From a bacterium (GTDB lineage: Bacteria > Acidobacteriota > Polarisedimenticolia > Polarisedimenticolales > Polarisedimenticolaceae): 64,000 bases of DNA. The notes beneath the pieces were generated by a model. It had not been told where the DNA came from and did not search any database. It was given only the letters and a program-made list of their open reading frames with translations. The DNA lies in contig JAAELQ010000046.1 in the NCBI GenBank assembly GCA_024226515.1, positions 33,246 to 97,245 of the forward strand, written 5' to 3'. The first letter of the stretch is position 1; each line of letters starts with the position of its first letter. Shown here one piece after another: positions 52,371 through 60,864 of this stretch. The translations under genes and the position numbers were made by a program.

Positions 52371-54824
52371 CTACTCGCAGACGTCGTTCGCGTGATCGTC
52401 GGAGGTCATCCCGGCGAGGCCTGCGGCGCTCCAGGTGCGTTCCAGATCGCTGGATCCGTCGAACGCGTAGCCGGGATGGCCCGCGGTGTCGCCGGAGGTC
52501 CAGACGATGTTGAACCAGACGTCGTCCAGCCCCGCGCTGTCGATCACCGCCGTGCCGTCGCCCCCTGCATCGTCCAGCGCCGCGCCGGCGTAGGCGCCGA
52601 ACTCTCCCAGGTTGCCGTAGAGGATGACGGTCTGGGAGGTCGAGCAGGTGGAGTTGTCGTAGGTGACGTCGATCAGGTCCGGGTCGCCCGCGTTCTGCGA
52701 GAACAGCGCCGCGCTGCCGGCGAGCTTTCCGTCGGCCAGCGGCGGCGGTGACGTTGCGCTGACCGTGATCTCCCGCGTGACCTGCGTCTCCAGCGCCGCC
52801 GCGTCGGTCACGGTCAGCGTCACGCTGTGCACTCCCACGGGAAGGGAGGCCAGGACGCTCTCTCCACTTTCCGGCGTGCCACCGACGTTCCAGGCGTAGC
52901 CGTACGGCGAGGTTCCGCCGGATCCGCTGCCCGTGAAGCTCACGCTCGCCCCGTCGGCGGGTGCCTCCGGAGAGAAGCCGAAATCGGCGCGCAGCGGTCC
53001 GTCGCCGCCGCGTACGACGCGGACGTGGTTATAGACGCGAATCGCATCGCCCTGCGGGCCGTGACCCGTCGGATAGTCGGCGGGATCGCCGTTCTTCGGA
53101 TCGCTGCGTTGGGCGCCGGCGCCGTGGACGTCCTGCCAGATGTTCGACCAGTAGCCCAGGGAACGTCCGAACGAGACGTAGGAACCCCATCCACCCCCGC
53201 CGCCATAGGTGGCGTGGGTCGTCCCGCTCCAGTAGGAATTGTAGTCGAACTGGCCGCCCTCGTTGGTGATCGACGTCGAGTCGAACAGCGGATCGATCGC
53301 GGGCGTGCCGCTGGTCGCGGGCGAGCGCGTGTAGTCGACGATCCCCTGCAGCTCTTTTACGTTGGGCAAGCGCCAATCGGAGTGGCCGGCCAGGACCAGG
53401 CCCTCGGCATAGTCCAGCGCCTGCTCCCAGTTGTAGGTCACGATGCTGTCGACCTTCTGCCACATCAGTCCCGTCGCCAGGTCCGTGATCGTGCCGTCGC
53501 TGTTGTCCACGAAGTCGTTGATGCCGTGGGAGGGGTTCCCTCGCACCAGCGCGACGTAGTAGAGCTTGTTGAGTTGTGGGTAGCCCTTGATCCTGCCGTC
53601 GGCGAAGTTGACTCCGAAGACCGTGGCGTTGCCGTCCATCGTCGTCGAGACGTACTCGGTGCTCGAAACGTACTGCGAGTCGATCAACCGCTCTGCGGGG
53701 ACGGCCGACAGGTCGCCGTACCCATACTCGAAATACGTTGTGTCGATGAACGGGACGAGGCGGCTGGGATCGCTGCCGGTGTAGCCGCTGGCATCCTCGC
53801 CGCGGAAGTCCATCAGCGAGTAGACCTCCTTGATCGACGGGAGGCGCCAGTCGTTGTGGCCACCGAAGCTGATCGCGTTGAGCGTGGCGGGATAGGCCAG
53901 GGCCTGGGCGAAGGTCAGCTTGTCGTCGGCGTCGATCGTCCCGTCGTCGTTGAGGTCGGTGGACCGCGTCCAGGTCAGGCCCGTTGTCGCGTCGTGGACG
54001 GTGAGACCGTCGCCGCTGATCGAAAACGCCGTTGCGTATCCGTCGAACTGCGCGTCCTGGCCGTGGAACGCGGCCCCCGCGGCGGGGCAGCCCACGCCGG
54101 TCGCGTCGTCGTAGCACTCGAACTGCTCGGTATCCGGCATGACCCAGGACGCGCTCACGGTCGGAACGCTGATGTCCACGCTCAGCGTGGCGGCGTCGGA
54201 CAGGTCGGAGCCGGAACTGTTGGTCACCAGGCAGTCGTAGTCGCCCGCGTCGTCCGTGGTGACGGACAGGATCGTCAGCGTCGCCGCGGTCGCGCCCGCG
54301 AGATCGCCGCCATCCCTGCGCCACTGATAGTCCAACGGGTCGGAGCCCGTGGCCGAGACGCCGAAGCTCGCCGCCTCACCCACTCGCGCGATCAGCGACC
54401 GGGGATGGCTCACCACGCCGGGTGGCGTGTTCGGTGCGGCGGTCACGCTGAAGCCACCGACCGCCGAGAAGACCACCGTTCCGTTCGGCGTGGTGAAGGT
54501 CACCGCGGCGTCCTTCGCCCCCGAGGTTTCACCGGCGGGAATGTCGAAAACCGCCGTGACGGTGTACTGGCTCGAATGGGTGATCGAGGCCCCGCTGAGG
54601 CTACCGATGGTCGCGCTGTCGGGCATGGCCCCGGCCGGAGGAGGCGGCGGTACGTCGCTGTCCAGCGTGAACGCGACCAGCAGGCCCGTCGTGCCCGCCT
54701 GGGCGGAGTCGGGGACGACCGCGACGATCTCGTTGGAGTTCTGGGCCCGGGCGGGCGTCGCCGCGACCAGGCCAGCCAGCAGGCCGACGATCGCCAAGAA
54801 ACTCGCTGTCTTCACTTTCCGCAT
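52371..54824 (-). CDS. Exported DUF1566 protein with Ig-like and PKD domains
   Basis: The protein has 817 residues. The ATG at 54824 has AGGAGG 6 bases upstream and is followed by a signal peptide ending 'TPARAQ'. In order: a beta-sandwich (about 30-125), an Ig-like domain ('PRSLIARVGEAASFGV', 'DDAGDYDCLVTNSSG'), two DUF1566 modules with the family pattern 'GLTWTRSTD...NDWRLPSIKE' and 'GLMWQKVD...SDWRLPNVKELQ', a PKD domain ('GTSPYGYAWNVGGTPESGES'), and a C-terminal beta region of about 110 residues. An EF-hand-like loop 'DLNDDGTIDADD' interrupts the first DUF1566 module. The function of DUF1566 is unknown; the lectin-like layout suggests surface binding. It lies between the two pentaheme cytochromes and diverges from the GntR gene. 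Confidence 0.87.
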   Translation of the reverse strand: MRKVKTASFLAIVGLLAGLVAATPARAQNSNEIVAVVPDSAQAGTTGLLVAFTLDSDVPPPPPAGAMPDSATIGSLSGASITHSSQYTVTAVFDIPAGETSGAKDAAVTFTTPNGTVVFSAVGGFSVTAAPNTPPGVVSHPRSLIARVGEAASFGVSATGSDPLDYQWRRDGGDLAGATAATLTILSVTTDDAGDYDCLVTNSSGSDLSDAATLSVDISVPTVSASWVMPDTEQFECYDDATGVGCPAAGAAFHGQDAQFDGYATAFSISGDGLTVHDATTGLTWTRSTDLNDDGTIDADDKLTFAQALAYPATLNAISFGGHNDWRLPSIKEVYSLMDFRGEDASGYTGSDPSRLVPFIDTTYFEYGYGDLSAVPAERLIDSQYVSSTEYVSTTMDGNATVFGVNFADGRIKGYPQLNKLYYVALVRGNPSHGINDFVDNSDGTITDLATGLMWQKVDSIVTYNWEQALDYAEGLVLAGHSDWRLPNVKELQGIVDYTRSPATSGTPAIDPLFDSTSITNEGGQFDYNSYWSGTTHATYGGGGGWGSYVSFGRSLGYWSNIWQDVHGAGAQRSDPKNGDPADYPTGHGPQGDAIRVYNHVRVVRGGDGPLRADFGFSPEAPADGASVSFTGSGSGGTSPYGYAWNVGGTPESGESVLASLPVGVHSVTLTVTDAAALETQVTREITVSATSPPPLADGKLAGSAALFSQNAGDPDLIDVTYDNSTCSTSQTVILYGNLGEFGAYAGAALDDAGGDGTAVIDSAGLDDVWFNIVWTSGDTAGHPGYAFDGSSDLERTWSAAGLAGMTSDDHANDVCE

Positions 54825-54964
54825 CGAGCGCCTCCTGTGGGTCCGGTTCGCCGTCTCGTACCGGGTAGACGTGCGGTCGGGGCAAATGGTGTCATCGCGG
54901 CGGAGCATTTTTTTCCACGCGACCCGCCTGCGTGGCATTTCCGCGGATCGAGTCACCCGACTAC

Positions 54965-54984
54965 TGTATACTGATCGGTGTACA
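54965..54984 (+). promoter_or_regulatory. Palindromic operator overlapping the -10 of the GntR operon
   Basis: TGTATAC (54965-54971) and GTGTACA (54978-54984) form an inverted repeat with one mismatch and a 6-base centre. TATACT (54967-54972) inside it is a good -10 hexamer, and the site lies 10 bases before the GTG start. YtrA-type GntR repressors are known to bind palindromes of this kind with GTAC/GTATAC half-sites, so negative autoregulation is the simple reading. Confidence 0.65.
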
Positions 54985-54993
54985 GGAGGTCGC

Positions 54994-55395
54994 GTGCTGA
55001 AACTCGGCATCGACCGGGGGCTCTCCGACCCGGTATACGAGCAGGTGGCCGGTCAGTTGCGCCGCATGGTCGCCACCGGCGTCCTGTCGCCGGGCACGCT
55101 GCTGCCCTCCGTGCGCCAGCTCGCCGGCGATCTCGGCGTCAACCTGAACACGATCGCGCGCGCCTACCGGCTGCTGGAGGAGGAGGGCTTCATCCTCATC
55201 CGCGGCCGGGTCGGCGCCGAGGTCGCGGCGCCGGCGGGACGCGCGAGGCGCGACGCGAAGTTGCCGCTGGTCGAGCAGCTACGCGCGACGCTGGCGCGCT
55301 TGAAGCAGACCGGGGTGAGCCATCGCGAGCTGACACGGATCGTGCAGCGCGAGATTCGGGCTCTCGGTACAGAAGAGGAGTCGTTCGATGAGTGA
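54994..55395 (+). CDS. GntR-family transcriptional regulator (YtrA-like)
   Basis: The protein has 133 residues with a GTG start; AGGAGGT lies just upstream. A winged helix-turn-helix of the GntR type ('DPVYEQVAGQLRRMVATGVLSPGTLLPSVRQLA', 'VNLNTIARAYRLLEEEGFI') is followed by a short helical C-terminus of about 50 residues, as in the YtrA subgroup, which lacks a large ligand domain. Such regulators usually repress an operon that includes their own gene and a transporter or membrane protein. Here the next gene (a DUF1648 membrane protein) overlaps its stop by 8 bases (ATGAGTGA), and a palindrome covers the -10. Confidence 0.92.
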   Translation: MLKLGIDRGLSDPVYEQVAGQLRRMVATGVLSPGTLLPSVRQLAGDLGVNLNTIARAYRLLEEEGFILIRGRVGAEVAAPAGRARRDAKLPLVEQLRATLARLKQTGVSHRELTRIVQREIRALGTEEESFDE

Positions 55396-56512
55396 AGCGA
55401 CGATGGTCAACGTGTTCACCGTGTTTCGTGTGCTGCTGGTCGGCTGCATCTTCCTGGTCATTCCGTTGGTGACGCGCAAGGGTTTGCTGTTCGGCGTGTA
55501 CGTCGGTGAGAGCGTGGCGCAGGGTAACGCGGCGCGTGCGCTGGTCCATCGTTGGTACCGCGCGATGCTGCTGCTGATGGCGCTCGCTCTGTTCGTCGGG
55601 CTCGGCATCAGTCAATCCGGCCGGTCGCTGGCGGGCGATCTGACCGCGACCGCGATCCTCGTTGGCGGCGGCATCGCGTTCTACCTGCGTCTGCACTATG
55701 CGGCGCGCACGCTGGTGCCGCCGGAGGCCTCGCGTCCCGCCGAGGTGGCAGTCGCGTCGCTTCAGGCCGGCGAGCCGAAGGGGGCCGCGCTGGCCAAGGT
55801 GGCGATCGCGCTGACGCTGATCGCGGCGATCGGCAGCGTGGTTTACGCCACGGTGTCTTACGAGTCGATGCCCGAGCGCGTGCCGACGCACTTCGGCATC
55901 TCCGGCGAGCCCGACGCCTGGTCGGACAAGTCGATCACGTCGGTCATGGTGCTGCCGCTGATGAACCTGGTCGTCTGCCCGTTCATCGCGCTGATGGCGC
56001 TGCTCGTCTCACGGGCCAAGCGCTCCGTGCGCGGCGGGTCGGGTGGCGGCTCGATCGAGGCGCAAGACGCGTTCCGCGGCGCCGTGGCCAACCTGCTCAG
56101 CGGGGCGGCCCTGCTGACCGGCCTGATGATGACCGTGCTGTCGGTCCAGATGGTGCGTGTGGCGCTCGATCCCACGCAGACGCTCGGTCCCGGGTTCCTG
56201 GTGATCGTCGGGCTGATGATGGTCTACATGTTCGTCGCCTTGATCCGCATCGTGATCAAGTACGGCCAGGGCGGAGCGCTGATGGAGCAGGGCTCGCCCG
56301 ACGCCCCGCTGACCGACGGCCTGGCCGACAACGAGCACTGGGTCGCGGGCGTGTTCTACGTCAACCGCGACGACCCCTCGATCATGGTCGAGAAGCGTTT
56401 CGGTATCGGCTACACGATCAACTTCGGCAACCGCAAGGCGGTGGTCATGCTGACCACCTTCCTCGCGTTGCTCTTCGCGCTCGTCGCGCTGGCCCTGCTC
56501 GCCGGACTCTGA
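55388..56512 (+). CDS. DUF1648/DUF5808 membrane protein (SdpI-like fold)
   Basis: The protein has 374 residues with about eight transmembrane segments. The DUF1648 signature lies near 165-185 ('ESMPERVPTHFGISGEPDAWSDKS'). Near 320-345 the soluble loop 'HWVAGVFYVNRDDPSIMVEKRFGIGYTINFG' matches the DUF5808 pattern. DUF1648 proteins occur beside GntR or ArsR regulators and include the Bacillus immunity/signal protein SdpI; transport or signal sensing is suggested, not proven. The start codon lies inside the GntR stop region, so the two genes are translationally coupled and probably under the GntR operator. Confidence 0.88.
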   Translation: MSEATMVNVFTVFRVLLVGCIFLVIPLVTRKGLLFGVYVGESVAQGNAARALVHRWYRAMLLLMALALFVGLGISQSGRSLAGDLTATAILVGGGIAFYLRLHYAARTLVPPEASRPAEVAVASLQAGEPKGAALAKVAIALTLIAAIGSVVYATVSYESMPERVPTHFGISGEPDAWSDKSITSVMVLPLMNLVVCPFIALMALLVSRAKRSVRGGSGGGSIEAQDAFRGAVANLLSGAALLTGLMMTVLSVQMVRVALDPTQTLGPGFLVIVGLMMVYMFVALIRIVIKYGQGGALMEQGSPDAPLTDGLADNEHWVAGVFYVNRDDPSIMVEKRFGIGYTINFGNRKAVVMLTTFLALLFALVALALLAGL

Positions 56513-56519
56513 CGCCGCG

Positions 56520-58373
56520 TCAGCGCGGCCCTCTCGAACCGAAGACGAACGGCGCCGCGCCCAGCAGCAACAGGCTCAGCAGGATCAGTCCCCACCCTCC
56601 GACGGTGGGAATGGCGAAGCCCGGCTCGACCGTGCAGGTCGGCGAGCATCCGTCGCCCGCCGTCGTGTTGCCGTCGTCGCACTGTTCGCCCGGGTTCTGC
56701 GTGCCGTTGCCGCACAGGTCTTCTTGAACCTGGAGCGTCTGCTCGGAGAGCTCCATCAGATGACCGTAGTGCGGTGCGGCCACGTCGCCCAGCGGGTTGC
56801 CGTGCCCGTCCTCGGTCCACTGCTTGGCGTCGACCAGGAAGCGGAACGCGCGGCGGTAGACGAGCCGCGCGCGCACACGCACCAGCCCGCCCTCCTCGGG
56901 GGCGGCGAAGGTGTAGCTCGTCGAATCGACGGCCAGCGCCGGGATGCGGCTGTCGAACTGGATCCCGGTGGCGTCGGTGAAGAAGGTCGGTCCGTTGCCC
57001 GAGGCGTCGTGGTTGACCTTGGCGTAGAACTTCCCGGCCATGCCGGCGTAGTAGCCCTGGGCCGGGTCGCCCACGCCGCCCAATTCGTGCACGACCTGGT
57101 TGCCGGTGTGCTCGAGCGGGGCCGTCAGCGGATCGTCGCCGTCCATCCAGGCCTCGACCACGAGAATCATGTTGCGCACGGTCACGCCCGTGGGCACGTG
57201 GTGACCGGTCAGCGAGTTGTCGACATTGACGTTGACGCGTACCTCCGAGCCCTCCTGCTTGAGCGTGACGTTCATCTCGACCGCGTTCTCGAGGAAGAAC
57301 GGCGTCGTGCCGCGGATGTCGTGGCTGCGAATCGTCTCCGGGTCGCGCTGGATCGGCACCACCGTGCAGATCCGCGTCGAGTTGCCCGTCGACGGCATGT
57401 GGCAGTCGACGCAGGTCGCGAAGTGCGGGGACTCGGGATCGGCGTACGCCGATTCGACCCACTCGATATAGGTCGGCTCGGAGGTGATGCCGCTGAACGA
57501 GTGGTCCTCGTCGATGTCGTTCTTGTCCTGGTGGCACGCGCCGCAAACCTCGGCGACGAGCTGCGGCTGATACGAGGCCCGCATCAGTCCGGGCGCGTGA
57601 TAGTCCGAATCGCCCAGCACGCCGTAGATCACCTGATCCGTCTGCGGGTTCTCGGGGCGGGTCAGCGTCAACGCTCCCGGGAAGATCCCCGGGTAGTTGA
57701 TGTTGTCCACGTTCACGTCGCCGATCTTGTGGCACACCTCGCACGAGATGCCGTGCATCACCTGCTCGCTGGGCGGCAACGACGTGTCGGCGAGCGCGCT
57801 GAACGGCTCGTCGAGCCACAGCTCGGGCTGGTGGCAGGCCGAGCACTCGGACTCAGGGTTGGACGCGGCGAAGACGGAGTCGCGCAGGTAGACGAAGCCA
57901 CCCATTCCGTTGGGGGTTCCCGTGCCGCTGTAGATGTCGTCGACCCAGGTGTTGGTGCCCGCCTTCGACATCGGCGAGTCGATCCACTCGCTGTACTGCT
58001 CCCAGTGACAGCCCGAGCAGGTCTCCGGCGAGATCCGGTCGTAGTCGGGGTCGTCGCTCTGCGGGACGGACTCGAGCAGGATCTCCACGCCGCTCTCGGG
58101 CGGGATGGTGAAGACCGACGAGTTGAAGTACGACTTCTTCGCGCCCACGATCAGTGGGTCGACGCCGTTCGGAACGTCCAGGCTGAACGTGCCGTCGGCT
58201 GCGGTCGTCGTTCGCGCGGCCGTCGCCTGAACGGTGACCAGCGCTCCCTCCACCGGCTGGAGTGAGGTCTCATCCCGGACCACGCCCGAGACGATCGCCG
58301 CAGCCGCCTGACCCGCAAGCAGCGACAGCAAGAGCACGAGCACACCAATCCGGTCCCGACGGTTCGATCTCAT
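56520..58373 (-). CDS. Exported pentaheme cytochrome c with Cna-B-like domain and C-terminal anchor (copy B)
   Basis: The protein has 617 residues, a close paralog of the product encoded at 50498-52348 along its whole length. A signal peptide and Cna-B domain ('GVVRDETSLQPVEGALVTV', 'AADGTFSLDVP') are followed by five heme motifs: CSGCH, CSACH, CEVCH, CGACH and CVDCH. The Myxococcus-type Cys repeat ('CGNGTQNPGEQCDDG') is followed by a tail with 'IPTVGGWGLILLSLLLLG' and a basic end, a clearer IPTL-like sorting signal than in copy A. The main divergence is between hemes 4-5 and the signal peptide. GGGGG precedes the ATG, and a small hairpin lies upstream at 58391. Orientation is opposite to copy A. 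Confidence 0.88.
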   Translation of the reverse strand: MRSNRRDRIGVLVLLLSLLAGQAAAAIVSGVVRDETSLQPVEGALVTVQATAARTTTAADGTFSLDVPNGVDPLIVGAKKSYFNSSVFTIPPESGVEILLESVPQSDDPDYDRISPETCSGCHWEQYSEWIDSPMSKAGTNTWVDDIYSGTGTPNGMGGFVYLRDSVFAASNPESECSACHQPELWLDEPFSALADTSLPPSEQVMHGISCEVCHKIGDVNVDNINYPGIFPGALTLTRPENPQTDQVIYGVLGDSDYHAPGLMRASYQPQLVAEVCGACHQDKNDIDEDHSFSGITSEPTYIEWVESAYADPESPHFATCVDCHMPSTGNSTRICTVVPIQRDPETIRSHDIRGTTPFFLENAVEMNVTLKQEGSEVRVNVNVDNSLTGHHVPTGVTVRNMILVVEAWMDGDDPLTAPLEHTGNQVVHELGGVGDPAQGYYAGMAGKFYAKVNHDASGNGPTFFTDATGIQFDSRIPALAVDSTSYTFAAPEEGGLVRVRARLVYRRAFRFLVDAKQWTEDGHGNPLGDVAAPHYGHLMELSEQTLQVQEDLCGNGTQNPGEQCDDGNTTAGDGCSPTCTVEPGFAIPTVGGWGLILLSLLLLGAAPFVFGSRGPR

Positions 58374-58390
58374 GGTTTCCCCCTGGAGAA

Positions 58391-58409
58391 AGGAGATGAG
58401 CTATCTCCT
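58391..58409 (-). promoter_or_regulatory. Small hairpin in the leader of cytochrome copy B
   Basis: AGGAGAT (58391-58397) and ATCTCCT (58403-58409) pair perfectly over a 5-base loop, 18 bases before the ATG. The stem contains an AGGAGA sequence and lies just upstream of the true ribosome site. It could tune translation; this is speculative. Confidence 0.35.
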
Positions 58410-58480
58410 CCAACGCGGAATACGGTGAACGGCGGCAGGGGGCAATCAGGGACTGTGTGGATACCGGAGTCCGGTTGTCC

Positions 58481-60136
58481 TCAATCGCCGGGTTTCCGCC
58501 GGTCGGCTCGGGGCACGCAGCGCTCACCCTCGCGGCGGCCGAGTCGCCCGACGTCTCCCGAATTATCTGCGGTTTGCAACCGGCAGGCGCCGTTGCGACG
58601 GCGGTCGAACTCGACCCAGTTCAGGTGAAATCCGCCCACTCCGGCCTCGATGCGCAGCACCTGGGTCCCAGCGGGCAGCGTCAGGTCGCGAATCGTCCAG
58701 TCGGTGAAGTGGCCGGCCGTATCGGGGACCGGCACGAAGCCGTCGGTGACGTCTTCACCGTCGGACAGCAGGCGCAGCGAACGGCCGGGGAGTCCGGAGG
58801 CGACGCGGAACGTCATGTCGTAGAGCCCCGCGAACGGAGCGTGGACGGTGTACTCCAGCCACTCGCCCCCGACGACGTCGGTGACGTTCAGCCCGCCTCC
58901 GCCGGGGTCCGACGTCTGCGTCAGATCGACGCCGTCGATCGTGCGCCACTCGACCCAGCCGCCGTCTCCGTCGCCGAACTGCGCATCGTGATAGGCGCCC
59001 TCGAGGCCGTTCCACTGCCCGCCCCAGTCGTAGTGTTCGGCCTCGATCCGTTCGAACGACAGCAAGTGCGGCGTCCCGCCGAACGGCACCTGCTGCACGG
59101 GAAGCGACGCCCAGGCCTCGGGCTGTTCCAGCGCGCGCCACCACTCCGCGGTGGCCGTCGCGGCGTCGGCGGCGACGGCGACGATCGCGCAACCGGGCCC
59201 GGGAACGCAGTCGGCGTCGCCTCCGGTGAACACCGGCGCGCATCCGGGGCCGGGGTAGCACGGAGCCCCGTTTCCAGACGCGCCGTAGCGTTCGAACTGC
59301 GCGCGTCGCGTGGCGCTGACGTAGGTCCCCGCGATCGAGTGCTCGAAGTCCACCATGCTCCAGATCCCGCCGCACGAGTCCAGGTCGCGCCCGCCGGGCA
59401 GCCCGGTCGGGTACTGGTCCTTCTCGAACATGAAGCGGCGCAGCTCGTGGTCCGGGATCGCGCTCTGCAGAAGCTGTTGCTTCGGCACCAGCGGGCTCGG
59501 TAGGGGCTGCATGTCGACCACGCCGATGTAGTGCAGCGCGAAGCGGTCGAGCGCGATCGCCGACGCCCATCCGTCGTAGGCCCCGTTGTAACCGATCAGG
59601 TCGTCGACACGCGAGTCGATGGAGAAGACGCGCAGGCGTTCGGCGATCTCGGGTTCGAACAGATAGGCCTCGGCCAGCGTCGAGAACGGTCCGCTGACCC
59701 AGTAGTCGATCTCGTTTCCGGGCAGCCCGTCGGATGCGGCGAGGATCGTCTCGATCAGCAGGGGAGTCCCGGGCGCCCCCTCACCGTCTCGCGACGGCTC
59801 GGTCGCCTCGATCACGAGGTCGACCGGAGGCATCAGCGGATCGCGGTCCACGCCCTGGATCAGCGGCGGCAGCTCGCCGCGGAAGCTGCGCGCGGCCTTG
59901 CCCTGGAGGTCCCCGCCGTGCGCCCACGAGGCGAACGAGGGCGAGGCGTCGTGGTTCGTGGCGACGACCGCCAGCAGCTCGATGTCACCCGCGGCATGCA
60001 GCGCCAGGCAGTACTCGAACATGTAGGAGTCCAGGCTGCCGTCGTTGTCGCAGATCACCCTGGGCACCGCTGTCGCGGGCAGCCAGGCGAACGTGACCAG
60101 CAACACGGCGACCGCACAGATTCTTGCGGGGCCCAT
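58481..60136 (-). CDS. Exported nucleoside-hydrolase-like protein fused to a CBM6 domain
   Basis: The protein has 551 residues from the ATG at 60136, which has AGGAAG upstream and a signal peptide ('AVAVLLVTFAWLPATA'). The N-terminal domain (about 25-360) opens 'VPRVICDNDGSLDSYMFEYCLAL', resembling the Asp-rich calcium-binding start of inosine-uridine nucleoside hydrolases, and includes 'ATNHDASPSFASWAHGG' and 'YWVSGPFSTLAEA'. The C-terminal part (about 395-525) is a family 6 carbohydrate-binding module ('IEAEHYDWGGQWNGLEGAYHD', 'VVGGEWLEYTVHAPFAGLYDMTFRVAS', 'HLNWVEF'). The canonical DTDPGxDD motif is altered (DNDGSLDS), so hydrolase activity is uncertain. Two Cys-Pro-Gly repeats ('CYPGPGCAPV', 'CVPGPGCAIV') lie between the domains. 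Confidence 0.72.
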   Translation of the reverse strand: MGPARICAVAVLLVTFAWLPATAVPRVICDNDGSLDSYMFEYCLALHAAGDIELLAVVATNHDASPSFASWAHGGDLQGKAARSFRGELPPLIQGVDRDPLMPPVDLVIEATEPSRDGEGAPGTPLLIETILAASDGLPGNEIDYWVSGPFSTLAEAYLFEPEIAERLRVFSIDSRVDDLIGYNGAYDGWASAIALDRFALHYIGVVDMQPLPSPLVPKQQLLQSAIPDHELRRFMFEKDQYPTGLPGGRDLDSCGGIWSMVDFEHSIAGTYVSATRRAQFERYGASGNGAPCYPGPGCAPVFTGGDADCVPGPGCAIVAVAADAATATAEWWRALEQPEAWASLPVQQVPFGGTPHLLSFERIEAEHYDWGGQWNGLEGAYHDAQFGDGDGGWVEWRTIDGVDLTQTSDPGGGGLNVTDVVGGEWLEYTVHAPFAGLYDMTFRVASGLPGRSLRLLSDGEDVTDGFVPVPDTAGHFTDWTIRDLTLPAGTQVLRIEAGVGGFHLNWVEFDRRRNGACRLQTADNSGDVGRLGRREGERCVPRADRRKPGD

Positions 60137-60342
60137 GAGTCTTCCTCGATTGCGAATTCCCAGAGGGTCTCGCGCCGGTGGCGCCCGTGCCGAACGCCAG
60201 TGGCGCAACCTCCGAGTTGCGGGCGCAGGATAGTCGAGAACAGCCGCGAGTGCCAGCCGGTTTCGTCCACAAAACCCCGAATTCGGACCGTTTTGGGTCC
60301 GACGGGGCCGTGCGGGAGGCGGCGCACCCGGCGGCCGTCGCC

Positions 60343-60348
60343 TAGAAT
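60343..60348 (+). promoter_or_regulatory. Possible -10 element of the DUF4920-PepSY operon
   Basis: TAGAAT matches the sigma-70 -10 at five of six positions, 30 bases before the ATG at 60378. No -35 is recognisable at standard spacing. Confidence 0.3.
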
Positions 60349-60377
60349 AGTGACCTCGACCGAAGTAGGGGGCAACG

Positions 60378-60854
60378 ATGAAACGTCTCGCAACCGCAGT
60401 CACCGTGATGATCGTTCTTTCGCTGGCTCTGACCGCTCCGGCGATGGCCAAGAAGGGCAAGACCTACGGCAAGCCGCTCGGCGGAAAGGACACGGTCGCG
60501 GTGTCCGAATTGATCGCCAATGCCGATGACTACGTCGGTCAGACCGTCCGCATCAAGGGTGTGGTCAACGCCGTGTGCCCCAAGCGCGGGTGCTGGATGA
60601 CGATCGCATCCGACGAGGAATTCCAGGAGCTGAAGATCAAGGTCGACGACGGCGTGATCGTCTTCCCGCTCGAGGCGAAGGGCAAGCGCGCCGTGGCCGA
60701 GGGTGTGTTCATGCGGATCGAGATGAGCCTCGAGCAGACCGTGGCCTATCTCGCGCACCATGCCGAGGAGCATGGCGAAGAGTTCGACCCCGCGTCGGTC
60801 AAGGAACCGATGACGCGCTATCAGATCCAGGCCACCGGGGCGGTGGTCTACTAG
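60378..60854 (+). CDS. Periplasmic DUF4920 protein
   Basis: The protein has 158 residues with a clear signal peptide ('VTVMIVLSLALTAPAMAKK'). The rest matches the DUF4920 pattern: 'LIANADDYVGQTVRIKGVVNAVCPKRGCWMTIASDE', an OB-fold-like beta barrel with a conserved Cys-Pro-x-x-Gly-Cys-Trp pair, then a helical tail with His-rich 'YLAHHAEEHGEEF'. No activity is established for the family; the paired Cys could bind a metal or form a disulfide. The PepSY-type membrane gene starts 10 bases after the stop and is probably co-transcribed. Confidence 0.88.
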   Translation: MKRLATAVTVMIVLSLALTAPAMAKKGKTYGKPLGGKDTVAVSELIANADDYVGQTVRIKGVVNAVCPKRGCWMTIASDEEFQELKIKVDDGVIVFPLEAKGKRAVAEGVFMRIEMSLEQTVAYLAHHAEEHGEEFDPASVKEPMTRYQIQATGAVVY

Positions 60855-60864
60855 TCCGGCGCAG

